Origin: Caldifarciminota bacterium
GTDB taxonomy: Bacteria > Hydrothermota > Tepidihabitantia > Tepidihabitantales > Tepidihabitantaceae
DNA: 10,709 nucleotides
Direction: 5' to 3'
Assembly (NCBI GenBank): GCA_903908785.1
Contig: CAIVTL010000048.1
Span: 1 to 10,709 of the forward strand
Part shown: positions 1 to 5,500 of the stretch, piece after piece
Numbering within the stretch: position 1 is the stretch's first letter
Layout: each line of letters opens with the position of its first letter
Made by a program: the position numbers and the translations under genes
The notes under the pieces: generated by a model
Database searches by the model: none
What the model saw: only the letters and a program-made list of their open reading frames with translations
What the model was told of the DNA's origin: nothing

Positions 1-45
1 GGAGGCAATTCAGGAGATGATTCAGCGGGCGATGATGCGGGCTCT

Positions 46-138
46 TTACTGCGTGGCGCGGAGAACGATGGCCAAGGTTGCGCCGACCATCGCGGCCTGC
101 GCAATGATGAGTACGGCGATGAGTATGGCCATGACCAT
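46..138 (-). CDS. Possible 30-residue membrane peptide (hypothetical)
   Basis: On the - strand an ATG at 138-136 opens a 30-codon frame ending in TAA at 48-46. Its product is almost entirely hydrophobic (it starts MVMAILIAVLIIAQAAMVGA and ends in VLRATQ), as expected for a single transmembrane helix. Third positions are mostly G or C, like the confident genes in the window. Against it: there is no Shine-Dalgarno sequence before the ATG, it is very short, and an overlapping + strand frame shows similar composition. It shares a frame with the short frame at 154-237, separated by a TGA. I do not recognise it and treat it as a candidate only. Confidence 0.25.
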   Translation of the reverse strand: MVMAILIAVLIIAQAAMVGATLAIVLRATQ

Positions 139-153
139 GGTAGCGAGGAAAGT

Positions 154-237
154 TCAGGCCGTGGTGTGCGCCGTAGTCTTGGCCGCGGTCTCCAGCGTAA
201 CCCGGACGAAAGCCTCGAGCAGCACGGAGAGCACCAT
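154..237 (-). CDS. Possible 27-residue peptide (hypothetical)
   Basis: On the - strand an ATG at 237-235 opens a 27-codon frame ending in TGA at 156-154. A GGAG lies about 5 bases before the ATG, which is well placed for a ribosome binding site. The product begins MVLSVLLEAFVRVTLETAAK and looks like an amphipathic helix. The frame continues, after the TGA and five sense codons, into the hydrophobic frame at 46-138. The two may therefore be neighbouring small genes, or one gene interrupted by a stop. No homology is recognised. Confidence 0.2.
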   Translation of the reverse strand: MVLSVLLEAFVRVTLETAAKTTAHTTA

Positions 238-458
238 CTACTCCAGGGGATGGTAGAATTGGCTCACCCCAGCTAACGCTTTACACCACGGGTGGTTAGG
301 CAGGGAGACCGGGCAGACGGCATGTATACGCCATGGTATCCAGGCCGGAGGCCGGTTCGTGGTCGGCTCTTGCGGTTGCGTGTCCGCTATTGGTTCTGAG
401 TTCGTGACCCGGCTGCGCGGCCTGCACGCGGGCGCGGCGCTGGGCGGTTACCGGATTC

Positions 459-486
459 TTGACAAGACACCGCGCCGGCCGATAAT
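459..486 (+). promoter_or_regulatory. Sigma70-like promoter for the propeller gene
   Basis: A perfect -35 hexamer TTGACA (459-464) is separated by 16 bases from GATAAT (481-486), a five-of-six match to TATAAT. Transcription would begin near 493, giving a leader of about 13 bases that just includes the ribosome binding site at 497-501. This placement independently supports the ATG at 506 as the true start. The call rests on motif match and position only. Confidence 0.6.
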
Positions 487-496
487 CTGGCGTATC

Positions 497-501
497 GGAG
501 G
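497..501 (+). promoter_or_regulatory. Ribosome binding site that fixes the start at 506
   Basis: A GGAGG lies four bases upstream of the ATG at 506. The longer in-frame ATG at 359 has no comparable site and would put about 49 non-signal-like residues ahead of a good signal peptide, so this site decides the start. Confidence 0.75.
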
Positions 502-505
502 AACC

Positions 506-1786
506 ATGAAGTACGCATCCGTTCTGTTAGCCATAACCTGTCTGCTGTCAGCCGTCAAGGCACAGTGGTTGGAGACCACAATCCAGTTGCCGGATTCTTC
601 GGCCCCTTGGGCGCTCTGCTACAACTCACAGAACAACAAGGTTTACTGCGCCAACCGCGATGGCGGCAACAACGTCACTGTTGTGGATGGCGCAACGAAC
701 CAGGTCGCCGCAACCGTCACGACCGGAGACGGGCCTTGGGCACTCTACTACACCCCACAGAACAACAAGGTCTATGTGGCTAACGCCTACGGCAGCACCG
801 TGACCGTATTGGACGGCACGTCAGACTCGATACTCGCATTAGTCTCAACCGGCAACCTCCCATCCGCGTTCTGCCACAATACGCAGAACCACAAGGTGTA
901 TTCGGCGAACTGGAACAGCGGCAGCGTGACCGTCATAGATGACGCGACCAACCAGGTGCTCACCACCATCGTTGTCGGACAGGGACCCCGTGCTCTCTGC
1001 TATGACCCACAGAACGACAAGGTCTATTGTGCGAGCTGCTACAGTGGCACCGTGACGGTGATAGGCGGGGCGACAGACTCGGTCCTCGCCACGATAACTA
1101 CTGGTGACTACACTGGTGCCCTCTTCAATAACCCCGTGGACAGCAGTATCTACGTAGCCAACGAGAACGACGCCGACATTGTCCTCATAGACGGTGCTGG
1201 CGATACCGTCCGTGCCACGATTCCTGTTGGGAACGAGCCGCAGGCTCTTTGCTACGATTCCGTGCGCAACAAGGCCTATTCTGCGAACACCGCTGGTGGC
1301 AGCGTGAGCGTGATAGATTGCGCGACGGACTCGGTCGTTGCCACGGTTGCTGTTGGGTCCGGACCTTTGGCTCTACTTCGTAACTCCGAGAATGACAAGG
1401 TGTATTGCGCCAACTGCGGGAGTGCCAGCGTGACTGTGATAGACGCGGTCACGAACGCCGTGCTGCGCACGATTAGCGTTGGCACGAGCCCGATTGCCTT
1501 CTGTCGCAACCCTCAGCAGAACCGAGTGTATGTGGCGAACAATGGCAGTTCTAGTATCTCGGTCCTGCGCGATTCGGGAGGTGGAATCGAAGAGAGCCCC
1601 AAGCCGCAAGCCTCAAGCCCCAAGCCTGCGGCCACAGTTGTGCGCGGACTGCCGGTCGGCGCGGTCGTGTTCGACGCGATGGGGCGGAGGGTCGTGAGGG
1701 CGAAGCCCGGAGTCTATTTCGTCAGGGGCGAGGGGCGTGGGGCGGGGGACGTGGGCCGGACGCGGAAGGTCGTCGTCCAGAGATAG
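506..1786 (+). CDS. Secreted YVTN beta-propeller protein with sorting-type C-terminus
   Basis: The product has 426 residues. Residues 1-19 are a signal peptide (MKYAS then a hydrophobic core, likely cleaved after AVKA). Residues 35 to about 365 contain eight tandem repeats of about 42 residues with the pattern AL-x-NKVYxAN-x-VTVID-x-VxxTIxVG-xP, the hallmark of the YVTN/NHL-like beta-propeller family. The segment LETTIQL at 22-28 resembles the last strand of a repeat and probably closes the ring with the incomplete eighth repeat. A Pro/Ser/Lys linker follows (about 365-376). The last 45 residues contain VVFDAMGRRV, KPGVYFVR and a final RKVVVQR, the pattern of type IX secretion C-terminal sorting domains. 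Propellers of this kind usually mediate binding; no catalytic residue is evident and the ligand is unknown. The linker and the loop before the last strand are encoded by 7-bp repeats. It stands alone behind its own promoter. Family assignment is firm, sorting-domain assignment is likely, function is open. Confidence 0.85.
   Translation: MKYASVLLAITCLLSAVKAQWLETTIQLPDSSAPWALCYNSQNNKVYCANRDGGNNVTVVDGATNQVAATVTTGDGPWALYYTPQNNKVYVANAYGSTVTVLDGTSDSILALVSTGNLPSAFCHNTQNHKVYSANWNSGSVTVIDDATNQVLTTIVVGQGPRALCYDPQNDKVYCASCYSGTVTVIGGATDSVLATITTGDYTGALFNNPVDSSIYVANENDADIVLIDGAGDTVRATIPVGNEPQALCYDSVRNKAYSANTAGGSVSVIDCATDSVVATVAVGSGPLALLRNSENDKVYCANCGSASVTVIDAVTNAVLRTISVGTSPIAFCRNPQQNRVYVANNGSSSISVLRDSGGGIEESPKPQASSPKPAATVVRGLPVGAVVFDAMGRRVVRAKPGVYFVRGEGRGAGDVGRTRKVVVQR
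1597..1631 (+). repeat. Heptad repeat tract inside the propeller gene (linker)
   Basis: Five consecutive 7-bp units in exact phase, of the type CCNCAAG (CCCCAAG, CCGCAAG, CCTCAAG, CCCCAAG, then a degenerate CCTGCGG). Translated, they give the Pro/Lys/Ser linker SPKPQASSPKP that joins the propeller to the C-terminal domain. The same CCCCAAG unit recurs in the intergenic tract at 1804-1838. Confidence 0.8.
1726..1760 (+). repeat. Heptad repeat tract in the C-terminal domain loop
   Basis: Five G-rich 7-bp units in phase: GGGCGAG, GGGCGTG, GGGCGGG, GGACGTG, GGCCGGA. They encode GEGRGAGDVGRT, which sits between the KPGVYFVR strand and the terminal RKVVVQR strand, where related sorting domains carry a variable hairpin. 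The periodicity is visible directly; shared origin with the other tracts is inferred. Confidence 0.65.
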
Positions 1787-1803
1787 CGGGCGCAAGCGCC
1801 ACA

Positions 1804-1838
1804 CTCCAAACTCCAAATCCTAAACCCCAAGTCCGAGA
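1804..1838 (+). repeat. Intergenic heptad repeat tract
   Basis: Five 7-bp units in phase beginning CTCCAAA, CTCCAAA, TCCTAAA, CCCCAAG. The last matches units inside the upstream coding region. It starts 18 bases after the propeller stop codon. Confidence 0.8.
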
Positions 1839-1842
1839 CCGG

Positions 1843-1914
1843 AATCTGCGTAATCTGCGTAATCTGTGGATGTCCTCTCCGGGTAGCGGTCTCCCGTCTG
1901 CATCGTCTGCGGAT
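1843..1914 (+). repeat. Nonamer repeat cluster (AATCTGCGT type)
   Basis: AATCTGCGT occurs twice in tandem (1843-1860) followed by AATCTGTGG (1861-1869). After 27 bases a related pair TCTGCATCG and TCTGCGGAT follows (1897-1914). Both clusters end in a shared TCTG(T/C)GGATGT string. The reverse complement reads as the ACGCAGATT-type repeat that recurs in intergenic DNA of several uncultured bacterial groups, a comparison I make from memory. No reading frame is needed to explain it. Confidence 0.7.
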
Positions 1915-1926
1915 GTAGTTCGGTTC

Positions 1927-1954
1927 TTGCGCGCACGATAGCGGCGGGTATGAT
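1927..1954 (+). promoter_or_regulatory. Possible promoter giving a leaderless transcript
   Basis: A TATGAT at 1949-1954 is a five-of-six match to the -10 hexamer. Sixteen bases upstream TTGCGC (1927-1932) is a poor -35 match (three of six). A start 7 bases beyond the -10 would fall on the A of the ATG at 1961, so any transcript from here would lack a leader. There is no Shine-Dalgarno sequence ahead of that ATG, which agrees with this reading. Confidence 0.35.
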
Positions 1955-1960
1955 TAGGCG

Positions 1961-2716
1961 ATGAACGAAGTATGTTTTGTCTGCGGGCGAAAGGCGAACC
2001 GGCGGTGCCCGGTCGGTTCGGCCCTCGAACCCGACCCGGGAGTTGTGGATGAGTCGATTCAGGTTCTGCGTCCCATCTGTTCCGGATGCTGCGGCAAGGG
2101 CCGGCGTCGGACGATTGACTGTCCGGACGAGTGTCCGCACTTCCGGGCCGGGGCCCGGGCCGCGCTGATAAAGCTGGTCGACTTGAGTCGGTACCCGGAT
2201 TTCGAGTGGCGGCACAGCGAGGTGCTCCACAACCTGCGGCTGGGTGTGACCGTGATTCGCCGGAAGCGACTGACAGAGCTGAAGGACGCCGAGGCGCGGC
2301 AGGCGTTCGCGAACGCGGCCGACACGATGCGGACCCGGGCGAGCGGGCTGATATACAACTTCCGTTCTCCGGACCCGCGCGTGCAGGTGCTGAGCGACGA
2401 ATTGATTACGGTGGCGAGGCTGCATGAGCGGGGTGAGAAGGGCATGGCAAAGACCGACGCCGCGACCCTGATGCAGTGTCTTAAGTACCTGGAGCGGCAG
2501 GCCGCCGCGGCCGAAAAGGTGGAGCGCGGAGCATCGTACTTTCTGGACCTGGCGGTTCAGAGTGTAACCAGCGCGTTCGTCACGCGGGAGCCGGAAGGTC
2601 TGGTGGGCAGGCTCACAGAGGACGAGGAAGGCGACGCTATCCTGGACTTGGGACGCCTGGATTCAACCGAGATAGGTGAGGAGCGAACCCAGTCACGCAT
2701 TCCGGCGTCTGAATAG
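1961..2716 (+). CDS. Hypothetical protein with N-terminal cysteine cluster
   Basis: A 251-residue cytoplasmic-looking protein with no signal peptide or membrane helix. The first 61 residues hold a dense set of potential metal ligands: C5, C8, C16, C40, C43, C44, C54, C58 and H60, including CFVCG, CSGCC and CPDECPH. This suggests one or two zinc-binding knuckles, or an Fe-S site. Residues about 65-220 are charged and largely helical in character (for example KRLTELKDAEARQAFANAAD) with an LIYNFRSPDPRVQVLSDEL segment that looks conserved-like. The C-terminal 30 residues are acidic and probably disordered. The start is the first ATG after an in-frame TAG two codons upstream and has no clear ribosome binding site. 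I do not recognise the family. A metal-binding regulatory or nucleic-acid-binding role is possible but only a guess. It is codirectional with htrA, 66 bases downstream. Confidence 0.75.
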   Translation: MNEVCFVCGRKANRRCPVGSALEPDPGVVDESIQVLRPICSGCCGKGRRRTIDCPDECPHFRAGARAALIKLVDLSRYPDFEWRHSEVLHNLRLGVTVIRRKRLTELKDAEARQAFANAADTMRTRASGLIYNFRSPDPRVQVLSDELITVARLHERGEKGMAKTDAATLMQCLKYLERQAAAAEKVERGASYFLDLAVQSVTSAFVTREPEGLVGRLTEDEEGDAILDLGRLDSTEIGEERTQSRIPASE

Positions 2717-2782
2717 AATAGAAGTGGGCGGGATGGGGGCTTTGACGCGGGGTTTTGGGAGTATGACAATAATGGAGGATAC

Positions 2783-4291
2783 GTGAACCATCGGGTCTCT
2801 TTGAAGCTGGTCGGCGCAATTCTGGCGCCGGCGGTGCTGGTTGCTTTCGTTATCGGGCTGATTCTGGCCGGCGCACTGAGTTTGCGGCCGGCGTCCGCGC
2901 AGGTGAGCTCCAAGCTCGCCCAGACCGGGCAGGGCATGGTTGACGCCGACCACAGCCCATTCGTGCAGGTTGCGGATGCGGTGTTGCCGGCGGTCGTGAA
3001 CATTTCCGCCGAGAAGACCGTGAAGGTGTCGCAGCGGCAGCAGTCGCCGCTGCAGGGGAGTCCGTTTGAGGAGTTCTTCCGGGATTTCACCCGCGGGCTG
3101 CCGGACATGCCGCAGGAGCTGCAGCAGAATGCGCTGGGTTCGGGCGTGGTCATCAGTCCGGACGGGTACATTGTCACGAACAATCATGTGGTGGCCGGGT
3201 TCGACAAGATTGCCGTCCGACTGTCGGATGAGACCGAGTTCAAGGGCAACGACGTGAAGGTCGTGGGCCGGGACCCGAAGAGCGACCTCGCGGTGCTCAA
3301 GGTCTCAAGCAAGAAGCCGCTGGTCGCGGTCGCGCTGGCCAACCCGGCCGACATCAAGGTCGGGGACTGGGCGATTGCCGTGGGCAATCCGTTCGGGTTG
3401 AGCGGCACGGTCACGGTCGGTGTGGTGTCGGCCAAGGGCCGGTCCGGGCTGCCGCTGCCCGAGGGGCCGAGCTACCAGGATTTCATCCAGACCGACGCGT
3501 CCATCAACCCGGGCAATTCGGGCGGGGCACTGGTGAATATCAAGGGCGAGCTGATGGGCATCAACAGCGCAATTCGGACTCCGTCCGGCGGCAGTGTGGG
3601 CATCGGTTTTGCGGTGCCGGTTGACATCGTGAAAACGGTCACCGACCAGCTCATCAAGACCGGCAAGGTCGTGCGCGGGTACATGGGCATCAAGCCCCAG
3701 CCGGTCACCGACGCCATCCGGAAGGCGATGGGCCTTGAGGACAGTAAGGGCGTGCTCGTGGCTGACGTAGTTGATGGGCAGCCGGCGGATAAGGCCGGCA
3801 TCAGGTCCGGGGACGTGATTGTCGCGATCAACGGCGAGAAGACCGAGGGTGTGGAGCAGTTCCGCAAGCAGGTTGCGGACTTTGTGCCGGGCGCGAGTGT
3901 CTCGGTGGGAATCGTGCGCGACGGCGAGCGGATGACTATGCGCGTGACGCTGGTGCCGTTCCCCGAGGACGAGCAGCAGGCCGCAGCGCCCGACGAGGAG
4001 AAGCCCGTAGCGTGGCTTGGTCTCACGGCGCGCAGTCTGACCGGCGACGAGCGGGCCCAGGCGAAGGTCTCAGGTGGCGTCCTCATTGAGGACGTCGATG
4101 CCGGCAGCGCCGCGGCTGAAGCCGGAGTCGAGCGCGGAGACGTGGTGCTTGAGGTCGGCAAGGTCAGGATTGGCGGAATCGGCGACTACAATCGCGCGAT
4201 GCGTCAGTTCAAGGGTAGCAGCAAGGCCGTCCTGTTTCGCATCAATCGCGGCGGCAACGTGCTCTACATCGCGGTCGAGCCGGGCGAGTAG
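2783..4291 (+). CDS. htrA: HtrA/DegP-type periplasmic serine protease
   Basis: A 502-residue member of the S1C (HtrA/DegQ) family, which degrades or refolds damaged envelope proteins. It starts at GTG with GGAGGA at 2774-2779. Residues 8-40 form a hydrophobic export segment ending PASAQ, either a cleaved signal or a membrane anchor. The protease domain (about 60-290) has the full catalytic triad: H135 in VTNNHVVAG, D168 in DPKSDLAVLKV and S246 in INPGNSGGAL. PDZ1 spans about 295-392 (RGYMGIKPQPV, then DGQPADKAGIRSGDVIVAIN) and PDZ2 about 409-500 (WLGLTARSL, then AGSAAAEAGVERGDVVLEVG), joined by an acidic linker. Length and two-PDZ layout match classical DegP/DegQ/MucD. Nothing is truncated. 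A 333-bp gap follows before folD, so it probably is a separate transcription unit. In an outer-membrane organism its likely role is quality control of exported proteins. Confidence 0.95.
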   Translation: MNHRVSLKLVGAILAPAVLVAFVIGLILAGALSLRPASAQVSSKLAQTGQGMVDADHSPFVQVADAVLPAVVNISAEKTVKVSQRQQSPLQGSPFEEFFRDFTRGLPDMPQELQQNALGSGVVISPDGYIVTNNHVVAGFDKIAVRLSDETEFKGNDVKVVGRDPKSDLAVLKVSSKKPLVAVALANPADIKVGDWAIAVGNPFGLSGTVTVGVVSAKGRSGLPLPEGPSYQDFIQTDASINPGNSGGALVNIKGELMGINSAIRTPSGGSVGIGFAVPVDIVKTVTDQLIKTGKVVRGYMGIKPQPVTDAIRKAMGLEDSKGVLVADVVDGQPADKAGIRSGDVIVAINGEKTEGVEQFRKQVADFVPGASVSVGIVRDGERMTMRVTLVPFPEDEQQAAAPDEEKPVAWLGLTARSLTGDERAQAKVSGGVLIEDVDAGSAAAEAGVERGDVVLEVGKVRIGGIGDYNRAMRQFKGSSKAVLFRINRGGNVLYIAVEPGE

Positions 4292-4292
4292 G

Positions 4293-4410
4293 CTCAAGGA
4301 CGAAGTACTAAGGGCAAAGGACAAAGCAAGGCCAAAGTCCAAAGTCGGATTTTGGCCTTTCCCTTTTCTCCCCTACTTTGTCATAGCCACTTTGTTCTCT
4401 TCCGCGTTTC
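4293..4410 (+). repeat. Inverted heptad element, copy A (downstream of htrA)
   Basis: Starting two bases after the htrA stop, 7-bp units of the form NNNAAGG run from 4293 to 4327 (CTCAAGG, ACGAAGT, ACTAAGG, GCAAAGG, ACAAAGC). A 4-base phase break AAGG follows, then CCAAAGT twice to 4345. From about 4350 to 4410 the sequence turns pyrimidine-rich (CTTTGTC, CTTTGTTC), resembling the complement of the first arm, so the whole forms an imperfect inverted repeat. Unit order and the phase break ACAAAGC-AAGG match copy B at 8234-8355, so the two look homologous. No protein frame is supported here. Confidence 0.7.
4328..4370 (+). terminator. Hairpin with T-rich tail after htrA
   Basis: AAGGCCAAAGTCC at 4328-4340 pairs with GGATTTTGGCCTT at 4347-4359: thirteen base pairs including one G-U, around a 6-base loop. 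The following bases 4360-4370 (TCCCTTTTCTC) are T-rich though interrupted by C. It lies 36 bases past the htrA stop and would serve as an intrinsic terminator. The stem is made from the heptad element, so termination may be incidental. Confidence 0.5.
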
Positions 4411-4426
4411 TCCCCTAACGCACCTG

Positions 4427-4455
4427 TTGACCGGGGCGGCCTTTTGTGTAAGAAT
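4427..4455 (+). promoter_or_regulatory. Candidate promoter for the folD operon
   Basis: TTGACC at 4427-4432 (five of six) lies 17 bases from AAGAAT at 4450-4455 (four of six). It is the best sigma70-like pair between htrA and folD. Transcription would start near 4462, leaving a leader of about 160 bases that contains two hairpins. Confidence 0.45.
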
Positions 4456-4478
4456 AGTGGCGTGCGAAAGGAGCAGTT

Positions 4479-4505
4479 AGCGAACATTCTGTCCTGAATG
4501 TTGCT
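4479..4505 (+). promoter_or_regulatory. Dyad in the folD leader
   Basis: AACATTC (4483-4489) and GAATGTT (4496-4502) form a perfect 7-bp dyad around the 6-base spacer TGTCCT. Allowing one bulged G at 4482, the pairing extends by AGC/GCT. It could be a repressor operator just downstream of the promoter candidate or an RNA hairpin in the leader. It does not match the CIRCE or LexA consensus I know. Confidence 0.4.
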
Positions 4506-4585
4506 TGAAGCAGACGGCGCACCGACAGCGGCGGTTCCCGTGTCGCCTCGGCGCCTGACTACCACAATTCGAACCAAGGCTAAGC

Positions 4586-4607
4586 GCTCCGACCGGAGCA
4601 TTATTTT
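4586..4607 (+). terminator. Attenuator-like hairpin just before folD
   Basis: GCTCC (4586-4590), loop GACC, GGAGC (4595-4599), then the T-rich tail ATTATTTT (4600-4607). This is a short but GC-rich intrinsic-terminator shape ending 17 bases before the folD ATG. It could end transcripts from the leader (attenuation) or simply structure the translation start. The stem is only 5 bp, so the call is tentative. Confidence 0.35.
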
Positions 4608-4624
4608 CGGTTGCGCGGACAACG

Positions 4625-5500
4625 ATGATACAACCTCTGATACTTGACGGCAAGGCCGCGGCCAAGGTCATCCGGGCCGAACTGGCCCGGCGCGTGGCAG
4701 AGCTTGAAGTTCGCGGCGTGAAGCCCGGCCTTCGCATTCTGCTGGTTGGCAGCGATCCGGCGTCGCAGGTGTACGTGTCGAGCAAGGAGAAGGCGTCGGC
4801 CGGTATCGGTGTCAGCGCGTGCGTGGAGCGGTTGCCGGAGAGCGCGAGCTTTGCCGACGTCGCCGGGGTCATTGAGTCATGGAACCGAGACCCGGCGGTC
4901 CATGGTTTCATCGTTCAGCTGCCGCTGCCGCGCGGGATTGATGCTTACGCCGTGCTGAAGCTGGTCAGTCCGGCCCGGGACGTGGATGGCCTGAGCCCGG
5001 CGAGCCTCGGTGCGCTGGCATCGGGCCGGCCCGGGTTCATGCCGGCGACCCCGTTGGGAATCATCGAACTGCTGTGGCGCAACGGAATCACGGTTTCCGG
5101 CAAGCGGGTCGTGGTTGTCGGCCGGGGCGAACTCGTGGGCAGGCCGCTGGCGAGCATGCTGCTGCTGCACGGAGAGCGGGGAGACGCGACAGTGACGGTC
5201 TGCCATTCTCGTACACCGGACCTCGGCGCGGTCTGCCGTACCGCCGAGATTCTGGTCGTGGCCGTGGGCCGGGCCCGGCTAGTGACCGGAGCGATGGTCA
5301 GCGAAGGTGTTGTGGTGGTTGACGCGGGCACGAACAGCATCGACGGCCGGCTGGTCGGCGACGTCGACTTTGCGACCGTCGCACCCCGGGCGGCGGCAAT
5401 CACGCCGGTGCCCGGCGGGGTCGGGCCGATGACCGTGGCGATGCTGCTGGCCAATACCGTCAAGGCGGCGGAGCAGGCAGCGGGGAAACGGGAGTTGTGA
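4625..5500 (+). CDS. folD: Methylenetetrahydrofolate dehydrogenase/cyclohydrolase
   Basis: A 291-residue bifunctional enzyme interconverting 5,10-methylene-, methenyl- and 10-formyl-tetrahydrofolate with NADP(H) in the cytoplasm, supplying one-carbon units for purine, fMet and other syntheses. The N-terminal catalytic domain contains Y50 and K54 in QVYVSSKEKA, Q98 in VQLPLP and D121 in DVDG, the same positions as the catalytic residues of E. coli FolD. The Rossmann domain has VVVVGRGELVGRPLASML (162-179); most homologues read GRSNIVGRP, so the RG-E pair is a mild deviation near the dinucleotide phosphate. The family signature PVPGGVGPMTVAMLL is at 261-275. Length is normal. There is no strong ribosome binding site before the ATG, which follows the attenuator-like hairpin closely. 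It is first in the operon, and its TGA overlaps the next start. Confidence 0.95.
   Translation: MIQPLILDGKAAAKVIRAELARRVAELEVRGVKPGLRILLVGSDPASQVYVSSKEKASAGIGVSACVERLPESASFADVAGVIESWNRDPAVHGFIVQLPLPRGIDAYAVLKLVSPARDVDGLSPASLGALASGRPGFMPATPLGIIELLWRNGITVSGKRVVVVGRGELVGRPLASMLLLHGERGDATVTVCHSRTPDLGAVCRTAEILVVAVGRARLVTGAMVSEGVVVVDAGTNSIDGRLVGDVDFATVAPRAAAITPVPGGVGPMTVAMLLANTVKAAEQAAGKREL

Larger units (their letters stand above)
1..458. other. Region without a confident gene
   Basis: No reading frame here is convincing. Frame 1 on the + strand is open from the left edge to a TAA at 274-276, but it reads as a Gly/Asp/His-rich sequence with mixed third-position use. The + frame from 17 to 256 gives 79 residues rich in Met with no recognisable fold. 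G and C are concentrated at positions matching either that + frame or an opposing - strand frame, so the coding strand cannot be settled by eye; two short - strand frames are listed separately. From 277 to 458 I see only GC-rich sequence with no clear gene or repeat. An upstream extension of the next gene's frame (ATG at 359) is open, but it is rejected in favour of the start at 506. Confidence 0.5.
1787..1926. other. Intergenic spacer between propeller and Cys-cluster genes
   Basis: The spacer begins with a short GC dyad at 1789-1800 (GGCG, loop CAAG, CGCC) three bases past the stop codon. With no T-run behind it, this is at best a weak terminator. The rest is almost wholly 7-bp and 9-bp repeats, listed separately. 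No reading frame is supported on either strand; the long - strand frames here are antisense shadows of the gene at 1961. Confidence 0.6.

Noticed and set aside
17..256. 79-residue + strand frame near the left edge
   Set aside because: It is unusually Met-rich and has no recognised motif. Its codon bias is equally explained by the opposite-strand frames, and the AGGAG abuts the ATG with almost no spacing.
359..505. In-frame upstream ATG at 359 extending the propeller protein by 49 residues
   Set aside because: The extension is not signal-like. A GGAGG stands at correct spacing before the ATG at 506, a typical signal peptide starts there, and the promoter at 459-486 lies inside the extension.
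2059..2445. Long - strand frames opposite the Cys-cluster gene and opposite htrA, folD, ispA and dxs
   Set aside because: They are antisense shadows of high-GC genes with confident family motifs on the + strand.
2742..2770. TTGACG - 17 bases - GACAAT as an htrA promoter
   Set aside because: The implied start near 2777 falls within the GGAGGA ribosome binding site of the GTG at 2783, so the transcript would lose part of it. Motif quality is modest.
4293..4348. Heptad tracts as a CRISPR array
   Set aside because: Units are 7 bp with no spacers between them, and no cas gene is present.
4308..4622. 104-residue - strand frame across the htrA-folD gap
   Set aside because: It runs through the repeat element and hairpins, with a composition unlike the genes and no recognisable domain.
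4500..4622. tRNA-like GGTTCGAAT string on the - strand (around 4563-4576)
   Set aside because: The flanking bases do not form a T-stem, and no acceptor, anticodon or D arm could be found at the right distances.
4498..4647. 49-codon + frame overlapping the folD start
   Set aside because: It has no recognised motif and no ribosome binding site at useful spacing, and it overlaps the well-supported folD start in another frame.
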